From Ooceraea biroi (lineage: Eukaryota > Arthropoda > Insecta > Hymenoptera > Formicidae), in contig NC_039518.1 of assembly GCF_003672135.1 (NCBI RefSeq), positions 8,620,136-8,684,135 on the forward strand: 64,000 nucleotides of DNA. The letters are read 5' to 3'. How positions within the stretch are numbered: the first letter of the stretch is position 1; the number at the start of each line of letters is the position of its first letter. The notes under the pieces are model-generated. The model saw only the letters and a program-made list of their open reading frames with translations, was not told the DNA's origin and ran no database searches. The translations under genes were made by a program, and so were the position numbers. Positions 45,857 to 59,791 of the stretch are shown one piece after another.

Positions 45857-48800
45857 TATCGACGCCGAGATGATCCCGGTCGCGTCTTCTGCCGATCCTC
45901 GCAAGCACCAGCATCGGAACGCGGCTAATTAGCGCCGCTGGAATTATTAATGCCCACCCCGCAGCAAATTCTCCCTGGATCGAAGCAGCTTCTCTCTCGC
46001 TTCGTTACACGCTCGGCGTGTAATAAAATACACAACAGCGTGCAGCGCGTGCTGCAGTTGATCGTTATTGCGCGCGTGCGGTCAGTTATCTCGCGGCCTG
46101 GAAGATCGATGGGCAAGACGTAGATCGTAAGAGGGCAATCGACGCCACTCCCCGAGGTCGCACGATCGCACGTCGTCCCTTGAGGAGGTATCTATCGCTT
46201 CCGGAGACGCCTCTCTGCCGTTGCCTCCGAGCGAAACTTGCATTACGATCGATAGGATCGATCAGAGATCCGCTTGAGGATCGTAGACCTGAAACATCGG
46301 CGTCGCTTTATTCTCAGATTTCAATGATTCCCTGTGGATCTTGTTATTTCGTGTGCACTGTAATCGTCGGAACTGTGATTGGTGCGCGGGAACAATCTCG
46401 GCGGAGTAGAAACTTTTAATGAAAAATGTCTTTGTCTACGGATCATTTGATCCGTAAATTTAATTCGACTAAGAGATGAATTTTTTTTAAAAGCGCATTT
46501 TATTGTGAATGAGTTTTCTCGTTCCTGCTGATTTCCGAAAATATATTCATTACATCTTTTCATTTAAGCATTACACTTAAGAAATTATATCTTTTCGCTG
46601 AATTAAATCAGGCGCGTGAGATGGAGATTCAGAGCGGCGCCGGTTCAGCGATTCGATGATTCCTTCGCGATCAAATGATCCGTGTCGCAGCCGCAGTATC
46701 GGTGCGATTTATCGGTGCGGTTACCGTTAAATTGGAATACTTTTGCACGGTGTTACCGTTACAGATAAAACTACGCCGATCGGCCGGGCGGCAATGCGAT
46801 TTCGCGGAGGATCCTCTCTTTGCGGAGTCGCGTCGCGTCACGGCGCGGTTCGCGCGGAATTTCAACGCTCCAAATTGAATTTCCCATTGTACTCACGTGT
46901 TCCTGGGACACCCTCGCGATCGCACAGCACCACGGATTCCCGTCGACAGGTTTGTTCGCGCGCGAGACGCGCGCATCATCCTTCCTCCGGCGTGAATTAC
47001 GGCTGATCCTCTCCTCCGGCTGGTCCTCTGGACCCGGCTCACGTTCTCTCCTCGTCGGCCTCGCGATCTGCAAATTAACGGTCATTGTAGCACTCGTTCT
47101 TCTCTCAAATCAAAACGTGATCGAATTCATTGTCTTATAAATAACACATCGTTCAGGAATGTCATGCTAGTATAACTGAATCATCAATTATGACGTTATT
47201 CATCGTTACCCACGGAATTCTAAGCGCGTCTACTTATTCATCAGAATTCTAAATTCATCGAAGAAATTTGAATCGACCGGCTTGAGCGCACAGGCACCAA
47301 GGAGATACTTCGTGCTTGAAGCGCGTTTGAACACGTAGATGCTACTGACAATTTTCGTTGCCGTTTCAATTTGCCCATCTCAGAGCGATGATCGAGCAAG
47401 TGGATTGTCTGAGGGAGAATATTCTCCCAGGGTGTCCTGCCACTTTCGAGACAACGATCGATACCAATTTTCAGGCGCCCGGCGTGATAGTTAATTATCA
47501 AGGATAATCTACTTGGCGGTAATTCATTACATCGCGGCTATAAAGAGCCGATACTTGATGTGAGGAGATCGACGAGAGGAAGATTTCTTTCCATCTTACG
47601 AAAATCTCGTGTCATCCCCGAGGGATAATCTCCCGAATGAGTTTCACCTCCCTAAACGAGGGAGATTACAATTTTTCATTTATTCCATGGCAAATGTAAT
47701 TATCGTGTAATTCCTCATCGTGGGGCGTTGCCTTAATGATCGCATTTTATTATTAATACAATGTCGCTCGCGATAGCTTACGTCTCTCTAATGTATGTTA
47801 TACGTCGCTAACGAATCAACTCCATGCTCGAGAGACCTAAGTCGAATCGCGCCGGAATATTGATTCGCGAACGGTGTAACTTTAAAACTCGCTCTGCTAC
47901 CATACGCTTCCTATAAATTACGCATTTTGCATGCACGCCCCCGTAAAGTCGGTAAACGCGTCGACCTGCTTTTTCTTCAGGATAACGTGCGTACTTTCCG
48001 TATTTTTTATGTAAAAATATTATTATTTCAGAGAGAGAGGGAGAGAGGCAGAGAAAAGTGGAACTTTTCTTTAGTACTGGGATGGTTGCGGAAATCGTGC
48101 AGCCGCGCCTCTATCTCACTTTGCGTTATTCCACGTGCATCTTCTTTCCTCTCTTTTCTTCCTCGTTTTTTTCTTCCTGCTGCATCATTCCTAGCGGTTT
48201 CTGCTCGCTGCATTAATGAAGTCGCAAACCGGACGTGGTGAACCATCGCAGGATTTGCCACCTCGCGCGTATCCGTTATTAATAAAACTCAATCGCGATT
48301 TCGCGCGCTCGATTACCACGTGGCAAGGATATTGCATAATTGTCACCGCTGTTGCATATTTATCCCTTCAGTAATCCACGGCAAAATGCGAGCTGCATTT
48401 TCCATTATTTCTCTCTTAAATTGCTCCCGGTTTCGGATCGATGTAACGTTACGGTCGCTTGAAATATCTCATCAAGTTGAATGACTAAAGCGCGCACCCG
48501 TGCTGGAAACGTTTAAACATTTGCGTGGGGAATATTGACAATTTCAAGAAATCCATTCAATCGCAGTTTCGTATCGCTTTGATTGTCATCTTCCTCGTTC
48601 GATGTTAAGTCAGATTCGACGTTGCGCTAATGAGCTCAATTACGTTATCAGTGCATGGTGGGAATCAGTTATCAGGGAAAATACGCAGTCCAAATCGCAG
48701 CTCCTACACAGTACGTTTCACTCGATAATGAGCACAGGCCACACCGTTGTGCAATGACATCGTGCGTTCCTTTGTGCTGCAAACTGATCAATAACGGCTG

Positions 48801-51800
48801 TTAAACTCGTGCCTTCGTTGCGGGAGCATAGACGAGACGTTAGAGTCTCGTAGAGCCATCGCCCGTTCTGAATTTTGAGCGCTTCTTGGCTGGCGTTTAG
48901 ATCAATACCGTACGTGCGAAAACGCGGCTCGTCGTGTCGTTCAATCGAGATTGCCGTTCGAAACTCGCGAGTCACTCTCCGCTCTACAATGGGAATTGTG
49001 TATCGCTTGTTGCAGATTCACGCCAATGAGGGACGTTAGATGAGGAAGCTCGCGAGATCGCCCGGACTGCAGGTAAGAGACCACAATGCAAAATTGCACG
49101 AACGGGCCATGGAACGAACGCGCGCACGTAATGTATATTGTTAACCGCATCGTACAAAAATTATGTAACGATCGCCACGTGAGATGCGAACGCGAGTAGA
49201 GTCTCCATTGTTCTCCTGCAGGCATCAAGCTGCGTTCACCGAGAGAGTGGATGATAGATTTTACTTGTTGCTTGGTTCTCTGGAAACATCGTCTATTCGT
49301 GATGCACGATCAGGTATCAGATATTTTGTTCATGCTGGAAAATTGATCGCGGGAGATTGATTGTAATTGTATAACATTAACGTTGCATAGTACACGTTTC
49401 TCTCGTCTATCCTGATTCGCCTCGCTTCGCCAGAGAGAATTCCCGTTTGACGACGTTACTTTTGCCAGCGACGAAACTAATTGATAGCTCGGCAAAGTAT
49501 TCAATGGACACCACGATTACGTTTGATAATAGCGCCACATTATCCGCGTATCGAGCTAATCAACCGTTATGGCGATCTATCTTCCGCCTCATTCGGAGCT
49601 GCCGACCATCGTTCCAACCGCACATTTAAGCTAATCAGCCACCCATGCACCTGCCTGATTATCCAAGAGGGGGTCGCAACGCCACATGATGCTCCACTAA
49701 TCTCATTTAGAACCCTCACAACCGTGCAGCGCTCTTATTTCGAAGTAACGTTACTCCATTAGAATCCGCAAGGTGTTACCATTCGTTCGATCAGCACTTG
49801 CATTCACGTACATTTATATTCTTATGCGTCGCATTTACTATTTTACATCGAATTTTGCATTTCATCACGATCGTTAATCCTTATGTTCCAGGTAACGTGT
49901 TTCGCAGATAAAATTTTCGATTAAATCGGATCAAGAGCGTCAGTAAATATTATAGAATGCCACTCGGAGAGCATGACTCGCTCTCCATGATTGCACGAGT
50001 TGTTCAATTTTCTGTACTTGCTGATTTATGAAGTGTCATCGTCATACGGACGAACGTTTCAATCAAGCTTGCCGGCTAATCGACGGCCTTGGCTCACATC
50101 GGCTTGAACGTAGTACGCGTAGCAGCACGCTTTAGCGTACGAGCGTATTCTCACGGCACAGTTATGCCACCAGCTTTGTCATCTCGGCACACATGCACCT
50201 GCTGATAACGTCTTCTTCACGTGTTAATTGCCTCGCCTAATTGCCTGAAGATCGTTGAAATTCCTCGGAAAGTAATTCGCGCATTCGATTTCTTATCATT
50301 AGCTGCGATAACGGGGATGGCAGGATCATTTTCTCTCTTCTTTGCACCTTTCATCTGCATTCGCTTCTTTTTTCAGCAAGCAACAGTATTTGCACGATCA
50401 GTTCCGCACAGAACGCAGAATCCACGGTGAATAAGACCATCAAAGATCATCTCGTCATCATCATCATCACGTTTCACCGATCAGACCGTGTCCAGGCTAC
50501 CGAGGTTGTTGCTTCTCGAGAATATCGTCCCGAATTCGTGTTAATCATGCAGCATTCGTAACGCATCCGTGCCCCTGATCCACTTCTCCGACTCGTGCCG
50601 TTCTCCGGCTCAGCATTCCTGTTGCACATCGCGACGTAACGAGAGGATAGACTCTCGAGGATATCCGGAACTCGTCAGCGATATCACTTGAATCTTACAC
50701 GGAAGTGTTACTTGAGCAGCACCGTCCCCGAGTTGTCATCGCATGCGCTTCAGGCGTTTCTATCAGAAGGGTATCTCGAGATACACCAGACACGCGAGTT
50801 TCGCAAACCTCGATCATGGATCTTGATGACTTGCGAGCGATCCTTGCGAACGTTTAATGTTGTTTGTCGGCATGTCCTTGTTTCTACCATGTTGTACAGA
50901 TATCCCGGGACGATAATCGCTGGAATAATGAAGTATTCGTAATGACAAAGTCCGATAAAATAGCGTCAACATGAAGCTAGTTACCTTGGCTATTGTCACG
51001 ATATTCCCACTTGTTTTACACACTTTTCTTCTGTGTTTTTCTCACGTATTTTTAGAATAGTAACATCGCAATATACAGCGGCAACAACCGACTGTTTCGA
51101 GGTATTGAAGCGGTGTCTCAGGCTTTTCCTTGGTAATGACCTAGCGACATTTAGTATCAATCAGAATAAAGTCGTAGCTGTGCTGGCAGTCCTGTTTCTA
51201 CTTTTTCCGAAGGCCGGCGGAACTCTCGAATTATTTACCGGGATGCGTGCAGTGCATCAGCAAGAACAACCGGCGAACGGTAAGCGTTTACTCTTCGATC
51301 GAGTACGAATCGTCTGCGGCTTCAGCGAATCGATCTCGTCGACGATTATTAGCTTCATTCGCGACGACGGCGTCGCGACGTCACACTCGTCGCCGACGCC
51401 CTGTCGCATACTTTTGCAACACCCCAACGTGCTACAACTGTATGGTGGGATCGATGTCGGCTAAAACATCTAGAACATGCCATATCGAATGTTGGTCGTC
51501 ACCGGAATTTTTCTGGTTTCTGTCGCGTTATGTAATGCGTGTATGCAGTGTATGCATGTCGGCGTATGTATCTAAATAACACGTTTGCTAATAATTAATT
51601 GACCATTTCTCCGCACAATAGCGAGCGTTTCGGCATTTATATAATAATTTGTGAGTTTTTTCATCATTTTCACTGTAATTCAATTTCGAAATTTTATTCG
51701 CGTTTCCTCGCTTCGTTCCGACAAATTTATTTTGCATGTTGCGCAACGTTATAATTTTAATTCAGCAATACTGACGTGATTAACGTGATGAGAAGCGTGT

Positions 51801-54800
51801 TTCGCAGCAGCTGTCCGATCGACGTCACGTTGGAGCACATGTTCCAACGCGCAAACTACGCGATACGAGCATTTTCTGAAGCCGGATCAGCCGTAAAATC
51901 ACGCTTCTCTCGAAATGCAGTTTAATCAATTCCATGAGAGTTCGCGAAAATCCGTTCGTGAAAAGGGTAAATTCTTCGGGAGTAAAAGGGGGGCTCGAGC
52001 AAGTCGCTGTCGACGCAACTATCGGTTTTGCGTCTGGAAAACTCGGAGTTTCTTCGGAATTGTCTTTTCGCCTTGAGAGGCTCCGTTCGTTCGCTTGATT
52101 TTAATGGCAATTAGACCTCGCCGGAACCGAAAGTTTCTTTCGAGGACGCGGAAAGAACTGCTCGCACTCGAGCTCCTCACGAGCCGCCGATTCAGATTAG
52201 ATACTTATCCCCAGACGCGGCTGCGGATCTTGGATCAGCACAGTCCGCCTGGTGGATCCGGGATCTTCCTGCGGCCCTTAAAGTCCCTCGTCGCAATTTC
52301 GGGGGCTGCGAGGGTGACGAATAAACGAGGCCTGCGGATAACTGCGGATAACATGTCCGCGCGCTGTCTGCAGTTTGCTAATTGGAGTTGCCACGTTGCG
52401 CCGCGACGCTCCAATTAGTTTCTTCGTCGTGCCTTCTCCATCCTTCGGATCTCCGTAATGCAACGAAAATTATGCAAGTCTCGACTCGCGACGTGTATAA
52501 ATTCCAGTTCCTTGGGCGCATTATCAGCGCGCCTAATTGCCAAAATTCAGCTGAGCAATCTCGATGACGTTTAACACTCGGACTGCCACATCGTCCATTT
52601 ATGAGACAGGCTTTTGATAACTTAGGTAAGAATGATTTTATGAACTTATTTATTTACAAGAGATATTGGAGATAAAAATGGAATAAAATATCGCTGGAAG
52701 TTAGCTGAGCAGTCGAGATGTTGATATTTGTTGGCCATTTCGAGTCTTTGGCCTCCGGTTTCTATTAAAGAAGAAGAAGAGATGTTAATGGGATGCTCTT
52801 CGGCTCATCACGGAATTGCAATCAATTTTGCGGCACTCAAGAGCAAGACGGTATCGCGTTAAGAGTGACGATGCATTTCCGAATGTAAATCGCCGGCATT
52901 TTAACGCTATCTCCAATATCCAAGCCGCAAAAAGGCCGTCCAACGTAATCCTGGCTATAATTGGTTCGTCGCTTTTAATTAGCGCTCTTAATTAAAGCGA
53001 TTAGTCGGGAGATGGATCAGATTACCTTAAATTAATTTAGCGCGGGGCTTGACGAGCAGGCTCCCCGAGTTAACTCGAGTCTTTGTTGTCGCGGTACGTT
53101 GCGTCGAAGCCTACACGTTGCCTTGAAACAATTCTTTCTTCTTCGAACTCAACGTCGCATCAATTAAAGTAGATTTGTGAATGAACCGAAACCGTGCTTT
53201 GAAACGGTTGTCAAACATAAAGTATCTCCGATTATATTTTGCGATTGCGATTATTATCAGTGTGTCATCAGGACGCCTCCATTTTCTCTCACGAGTCTCA
53301 TCAAGCAGAAGAACTCGTCAAGTCTAATTGAACTTGCCGACAATCTTGATATACACGAAATCGTCGTTATCAGAACGTTTTCTCAGTTGGCGCTCAATTC
53401 GCTCGGCAGCTAAAATCGATTCGCCAACTATAAAGTCGAGTCCTTGCGCCTGATATGGAGCGAGATCGCAGTAATCACGACGCGTTACGTGGAAAGGGGT
53501 TTTCCTTCCTCGCTCGGCGAATCTCGCGCCGTGCAAATCCGCGTTTATCAGTTTATCAATGAAGCCGGGGGATCGTTTATCCGGAAGCGGATATCGCCCC
53601 GAGCAACCCCGATATAGCTACCTGACACCGGCGTGTATCGACTGAAAAGACGTCGGCGTCGTCATGTGTGTATACACGTTATGCCATATACGGCCTTACG
53701 CGTGCTATATATAGCGTCGCGACTCTACCCCTTCGCCGTTGTGGGTGGTAGGTGGATGGGTCGGTCGGTTCGCCCTCGACCACGCAAAACCACGTCGGCC
53801 TTTTTCCCCATTTCGTATCGAACGCCTCGACTCGCGCGACCCGACCGAGCCGAAGTCGATCACGGGATAATGCTCCGGGAATTTTCCCCGTGAAACGCTC
53901 GACGAAATCCGGAACGTCATTGGTGAAGCACGGTGCAGCCGTGATCGCCATCGCCATCAGTTACGTCCGTTCAGATCGGTATCGGTCCGAGATATCGATC
54001 CTGCATTGCGTGACTGCGTCCGGCAAGGTTTGTGGGTCGACCGCTTCGCAAGCGAATAACGACGAGGCACGGCAAAAAATTGTGCTCCTCCCTTTTGTCC
54101 AGGTTGATAAAGGGAGGAGACCGACCCTTATCGTGCACGTAGATTCATACGGCTTCTTCGAATCATCAATATTTTCTTAAAAGCAAGGCGGAAAGCAGAG
54201 CTTCTTGATTAAATTAACGAAGACGCCGCTTGATTGATTTTATACATATGATGTAATATACACATCTGGCATATATTGAATTGAGCGGAAAATCTGGTTT
54301 GAATTTTGCTAAGACAATCCGCACAGATTTTCCGGCCAATCGAACATACACGTGATTGTCTTGAAAGATTTTTATTATTTATACAGCAGAAAGTCATTTG
54401 TGAATACGTTCGATGGAAGAAAGCCAGAGAGCTATTTCTGTTTTATAATGCGACGCTGTTGACGTATATTACGCACTTTTCTCTGAACCTTTTCATTATT
54501 ATTCATTCATTATTCATCCGCTGGAAATTCGTTTGGTGGATTTATCCAGCGAGTTGTTCCTATTCATCAGGAAAATCAGAAATTATACTATCTAATTAAT
54601 CAAATTTGCATTTACCTCAAGCTTTGATTTCATTCGACTCCTCGATTGTTTGCCTTCGACCTCGTGTCGCCGGATTATTTCTCTCCTCCGCCTTTTTCCC
54701 GCCTTACATCTCCATCTTTAATTAGATTGCGAGTTAATAGGAAAATAGATACAATCTCGCTCGTTTCATAGCCATTTCACGCAGCTAGCTGATCTCAGAG

Positions 54801-56000
54801 GTTTAATCGCACTTTCCACTTATTTCCTTCCGTTTACGCTTGGACGCGTTATTCCCCGCTTCAACTTTTCGCCGCGATTATTCCGCTTCCGCCGACACAT
54901 TCGCCAGTTCGCTCACGGAGGATACCGTCTCCGAACAATGCCGTATTTCCCGACAATGCGAATTGATTTCTTTCATCAGTGCTCTCCGCTGATTTAACAA
55001 CCTTCTACACACTTCTGTAATTAAAAATAAACACCGGCGACGCGCCTTTATCGTAGCAGAATTTATGGCCGCCGGTTTTACGCTCACGACAACCAACTAC
55101 GAGTCGCTTTTTACGACAATCAGGCGAATCTTGCGAGCATTGTCGTAATTACCGAGTGACCATCGCGTCATCGTGACTGCGAATTGTCACGATGCTTTAA
55201 CACCGTGGCACGCAAGAAGGTATCCTATCCTCGGATACCCGATGACTCGCCGCAGGATGTGCGACAGCATATCATTTTGTGATCCGGCCGCCGCGATGCC
55301 ACGGGAATGATGGGGTTGTCGTCGCGATGCCGGTGATGCCAGTGCGTTTACGAGGCACGAACAATATCATTTCAGGCTGTTTGCAACCACAACGACTGAT
55401 ACAAGCCGCAGATAATCATTTTCGCGTGGCGTCGTCTCGCCATAACGCGAGCGGATGAGCGTTTCTCGCGCCGCATATTGTTCAGCACGCCGAGGCTTCC
55501 TCAGCGTGCAAGGTGGGTGCTCCTGATCGCGAGCCTTCACCGGGAACCTCCGGTGACGAGGTTCCCGCTTGTCGATTCTTGGTACCATCGATCTGAGGGC
55601 TCGGCTGACCTTTCGCAACTCACCCCTCGGTTAAAAAGAACGTGCGTTCGACAAATTGTTCACGTTCGATTAAACGTAATTTAATTTAATGGGCGAGTAA
55701 TGTGACCTGCGGCGCTCGCTTTTATATCTCCCTGAATATTAATTATAGCCTCAGGCGTACAAAACGTGGCCTTTATTAATTCGGGATAACGGCAAAGCAC
55801 TCGGAATTATGTCGGATATTTCGCTGTTTGGTCGTGGTACAAGAATGATTTGACTATGCTTCTTCCAGGATAACTTGCATTTCTACGACCGTAAACGCGA
55901 TCTTGCCGAAAGTTGTTAAGAAAGCAGCTTCGACTCACCTTTCGATTATCGATCTAAGCTCCAACTCCTTAGCTTCAACATAATGTTCTCTTCGTCCTCT
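45857..56000. other. 10-kb non-coding stretch
   Basis: The first 1.2 kb (to about 47.1 kb) is CpG-rich and probably carries the promoter/5' UTR of the PPAY/LPSY gene. The rest alternates between AT-rich and moderately GC-rich sequence with no exon pair, RNA gene or transposon end that I could recognise. Short purine runs such as that at about 48031 are the only simple repeats of note. It could be intron of the gene that has a coding exon at 59792, or intergenic. Confidence 0.35.
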
Positions 56001-57150
56001 CCACGTCAAACTGTCCGCGGATACGAACTAATCGCACCCTCGATTACGCTCTCGGACGCCCGTAGGTTCCGTCAATTGTCAGTTATCAGCTGCGAACTTA
56101 CTAGACGAGACCGAGCGTTTCCCTCGCGCGCAAACGATTCCTGGTCGATTGCACGACCACCGAGTATGAGCCGCGGTACCGCTCCTCCCGCGCGATCGAT
56201 GACAATCCTGGTGGCCGGTGCCGGCCTGTCCATCCGTCCGTCTGTCTGTCTGCCCGTCTGTTGATTCGTTCGGTTCACCACTTTGACGGCAACGCCGCAA
56301 TGCACGTCGTCTCGCTTCGGACAAATCACCCTGATCGGTCTCGGTCCGTTCTTAGTACCGTTTCGCCGGAGACTATTGGCGACGGGCATGGCACACGCCG
56401 TTGCTTGGCTACGCCACGCGACTCGTCAAGCACGGCATTTGAGTATAGTTCACGTGTGCTGGAGGCACGAACGACGACGACGCCGACGCCGACGCCGACG
56501 CCGTCGCTCCCACCTCCGTCCCCGTCGTTCGACTTTGTTCGTCCGCGTTGCGTCACGTTCCTTCGACTACCCTGTATCCTCTCTCTCTCTCTCTTTCTCT
56601 CTCGCGACCAACCCCAACAACTCACCCACCCATCCACCCTCGCCACGCTTCTCTCTCTTCGCCGCCGCAAAAGGAGCGCGGGCCCTGTACTATCCCTGTG
56701 CCGGCGCGACGGCGGTAATATCAAGCCGCCCCCATTCGTGATGAAAATGAAAAATAAATAAATTGCGCAGGGGTGAATTTCGGCCAGCGGGATAGTGTTG
56801 GCAACGACGACGTCCACGACGACGCCGGTGGTGCTAGTGGTGGTGGTTGTGGTGCTGATGGTGGAGGTGGTAGCGGTGGTGGTGGTGGCGTGGCTGTGGC
56901 CGGCGGTCTCTCTTCGTCGTGGCCCGAATGCCGCCGCATTGGTACCACGCGACGGCGTAGCACGTCTCCTCGTCTCCGAGGAGAAGTGTCGTGCGTGCAA
57001 AGGTCCAAAGTGATCCTCGTCTCTGATCGTCCGTGGATGATCGAGGATGGTCCTGCGCGGGGAGTCGATCTGCATGTGCTGGCAGTGCGGACGGTGTACA
57101 CCCGCATCATTCAGGTTCTCGTGCATTGTGCCGATCAAGCTTGTTTTAGA
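56001..57150. promoter_or_regulatory. CpG-rich block with trinucleotide runs, probable promoter/5' UTR
   Basis: High CpG content with a GAC/GCC run at about 56469-56506, a CT run at about 56580-56603 and degenerate GGT/GAC triplets at 56794-56905. A 270-codon open frame on the minus strand (56326-57138) reads mostly as Arg-, Thr- and Val-rich low complexity with no domain, so I do not call it a gene. It could be a 5' exon region for the plus-strand gene at 59792, whose first coding exon begins at a splice acceptor. Confidence 0.35.
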
Positions 57151-59781
57151 AAGTGAAATCTGTTACGCCAGGAGAAATCGAATTGCGGAAAGGATCGAAA
57201 GCACTCCTGTTACCATGATTTCCCGATCGCTTCAGCGACAGTCAAGCCGGATAAATGAAACGTCACGTTACTGTTTTGTGTACATCTCGTGATCATGCAG
57301 TCTTCTTTCGCGCTGAAACTCCGCTCGCCTTACTACTATCGTTCTGAATTTTATTAAGCCCCTATTGAGCGTTTCATTTACCTGCGATGGCAAACTACGG
57401 GGTTTCACGTGGGCAGCCTTGAATCTTTAAAATAGCATTAGAGTACACAGAATGTGGTAGATCAATCCGCAGCGAATCACCTGGACGACTTCTGCAGAAG
57501 CCCGATTTCCGTTCGATGTCGGACAGAATGCGCTGCCACTCACGATCGATCTTGTTGTACTGAGACTTGTGTACTGTGCTATTTCGCTCAGCCGCCTCGG
57601 CTTCGTGCACGAGTGTCATTAGACTTAGCTAAATGCAAAACACGTCGGTTGTGCATGAGGAATGAAAAATAGCGGCGCACGAAAACGTTGCAGTCCCGGT
57701 GTCGCTTTTCTTATATATTAACTGCTGCGGAGTTATGATCGCGATGGAATAAATTAGCATGGGATATCCGCGGCTTTCGGGTAGCAGGATCAAGACCCAA
57801 GGTGCCTATTCCCGGAGCTAAGACCGCGGAGGTGCCAAGTGTTGTCAAGTGTAGTAATCAGAACGCGAGACCGTCCAGACTACGGAACATTTCGGGAGCT
57901 GAACTGGCTAAGCTTAGACGTCTCGCCTAGGCGTATTTCCAAGGTGTATTTCTGTGCAATTCGACAGGTGGCCCTTAGACAGCGCTATATCGCTCACCGC
58001 GACAACTTTGCGCTCACCTCTCGACGCTACTTCTCTTTACGACGTCGGAATAGTCTCGGCCGCGTCTCGGAAACTCGTCATCGACAACCGGATTTTCCGC
58101 CAAGAGAATTCATTTGCGCTATTCTGGATGAAAATGGGAGGGATGTTTGGAATGAATAGTGGCAATTTATATCTTGTTAAATTGCGTCACTTTATCGCAT
58201 AACATTTTATTTTCTCGTCTCTGATTCTTTCGAATAATTGATGTCAAGTTAGAGAGTGAAAGCCATTATCGATAAGTCACGCAATATCATAGGTCCGCAG
58301 GACCTTTGTATTTATATTCATCTTGTCAATGTCCGATAAATTTAAATGCAACATCGGATGTGCATCTCGACAGATCGTATCGCAGGGGATGAAGATCTGG
58401 CTGTTCCGACGTTCCTCGACAGAAATATAACGCAATATCGGAAAAAGGGCGATGGCACGGGTCTGCCGGGAGGTCCATAAATCCACGTGGGACCATAAAA
58501 CACGGAAGCGAGCGCTTTTACGTCCGAAACACTTTCGCCGCCGTCTTTCTTGTTCTGTCGGTCCGATAAAAAAAAGGAGACCAGCGCATTTCCGGCGTCG
58601 GCGCCGCGAGAGAATCGCCGGAAATATCGCGGGAAATACTTCTCTCTTCGGCCGTCTGGTCTCTATAATCTCGAGATATACGTGCCGTGTCTTTATGCAG
58701 ACGCGCTTTCCACTGTAAATCACGCCTTATCTCTCGCGTGTCACCATCTGGGAATTTCGCGGCCGCGGAGTACTCCCGGGGGGTTGCACGAGAAGAGGGT
58801 GGCACGTCCACGTTCTCCTGGCACGTTCAACGGCAAATGTGGCCACCTTATCTGCATGTCGCACAGAGAGAAAGGAAGATCCACACATGGAGAACGGTGG
58901 GAAAAGCATGATCCGACGATCGAAAGTACGAACGCGTGTCTGTGTTTCACGTTTCAAATTTTAACCGCGGACGTTGTCCGCATCGTCTCGAACCGAATCC
59001 TCGAATTTCAGGAATAAAACTTGAAATTGACGTTGCTCGAGTGTCAGAAAAAAACGCGCGATGTCGCACGACTTGTATGTTTTTGCGGAATTAACTCGGC
59101 ACATTCAGCTTTGAACTACTTTTCCTTGTTTTTTCACCTATGCACTTGACACTCCGCTTTGATAAATTAAGTTTTGAGTACACGAAACATTAGCATTTTA
59201 CTTGTGGGTTTGTAGTGCTTTTACTCTCGTCTGCAGTTGCTCGGTTGAAAGTTCAAATATGCAAAGTAAGGCAACTTCTTCAGTTGGCGTAATTTGTTAA
59301 CGGTGCAACTGTAAACGATTCTGAATCAATAATATCGATATTATTATATCATATCGGTATCGAAATTATTTTATCTTCTCTGCAAAAGAAATTATTTTTA
59401 TTATAAGCGAAACGTTACTATTTTATTCAAACCTTAATTTATTAAAGTTAATAAAAGTGAGCTGCCAAGTTTACCTAGATTCCTCTTTCTAATCAAATTT
59501 CCGCGTGTAATTTACAAAACCAGATTGGCAGATGACAAAATACGTCGCGGAAAGAACTCTAAAACTCCAACAAGTCATCGGCAAAGCTGGAGACGCGCGA
59601 ATCCCGCGCTTACGTTGGCTTACGGAATCCATGCGGAAGTGACGAATGATCTCGGAACGCGATATCGTTAGCGCGGAAAAACGGCACGCTTACGTTGATC
59701 AATCGCGATCGCTCGATCTACGATCGCATTCCCGGCGAGCACTGACCATCCCATCTAAATTTCCGTTTCGTTTATTTGCAG
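57151..59781. other. Non-coding stretch before the 59.8-kb exon
   Basis: No supported gene. The region 59155-59500 is the second copy of the diverged repeat seen at 40594-40860. The segment ending at 59781 (TTTATTTGCAG) is a good intron 3' end. Confidence 0.4.
59155..59500 (+). repeat. Diverged dispersed repeat, copy 2
   Basis: Same orientation and order of matching blocks as 40594-40860, with an extra AT-rich insertion around 59330-59420. It contains no open frame and probably represents an old transposable-element remnant. Confidence 0.5.
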
Positions 59782-59791
59782 ACTCGCTAGA

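Noticed and set aside
56326..57138. 270-codon open frame on the minus strand
   Set aside because: It reads as low-complexity Arg/Thr/Val and Gly/Asp runs from a GC-rich triplet-repeat block, without a domain or splice partner.
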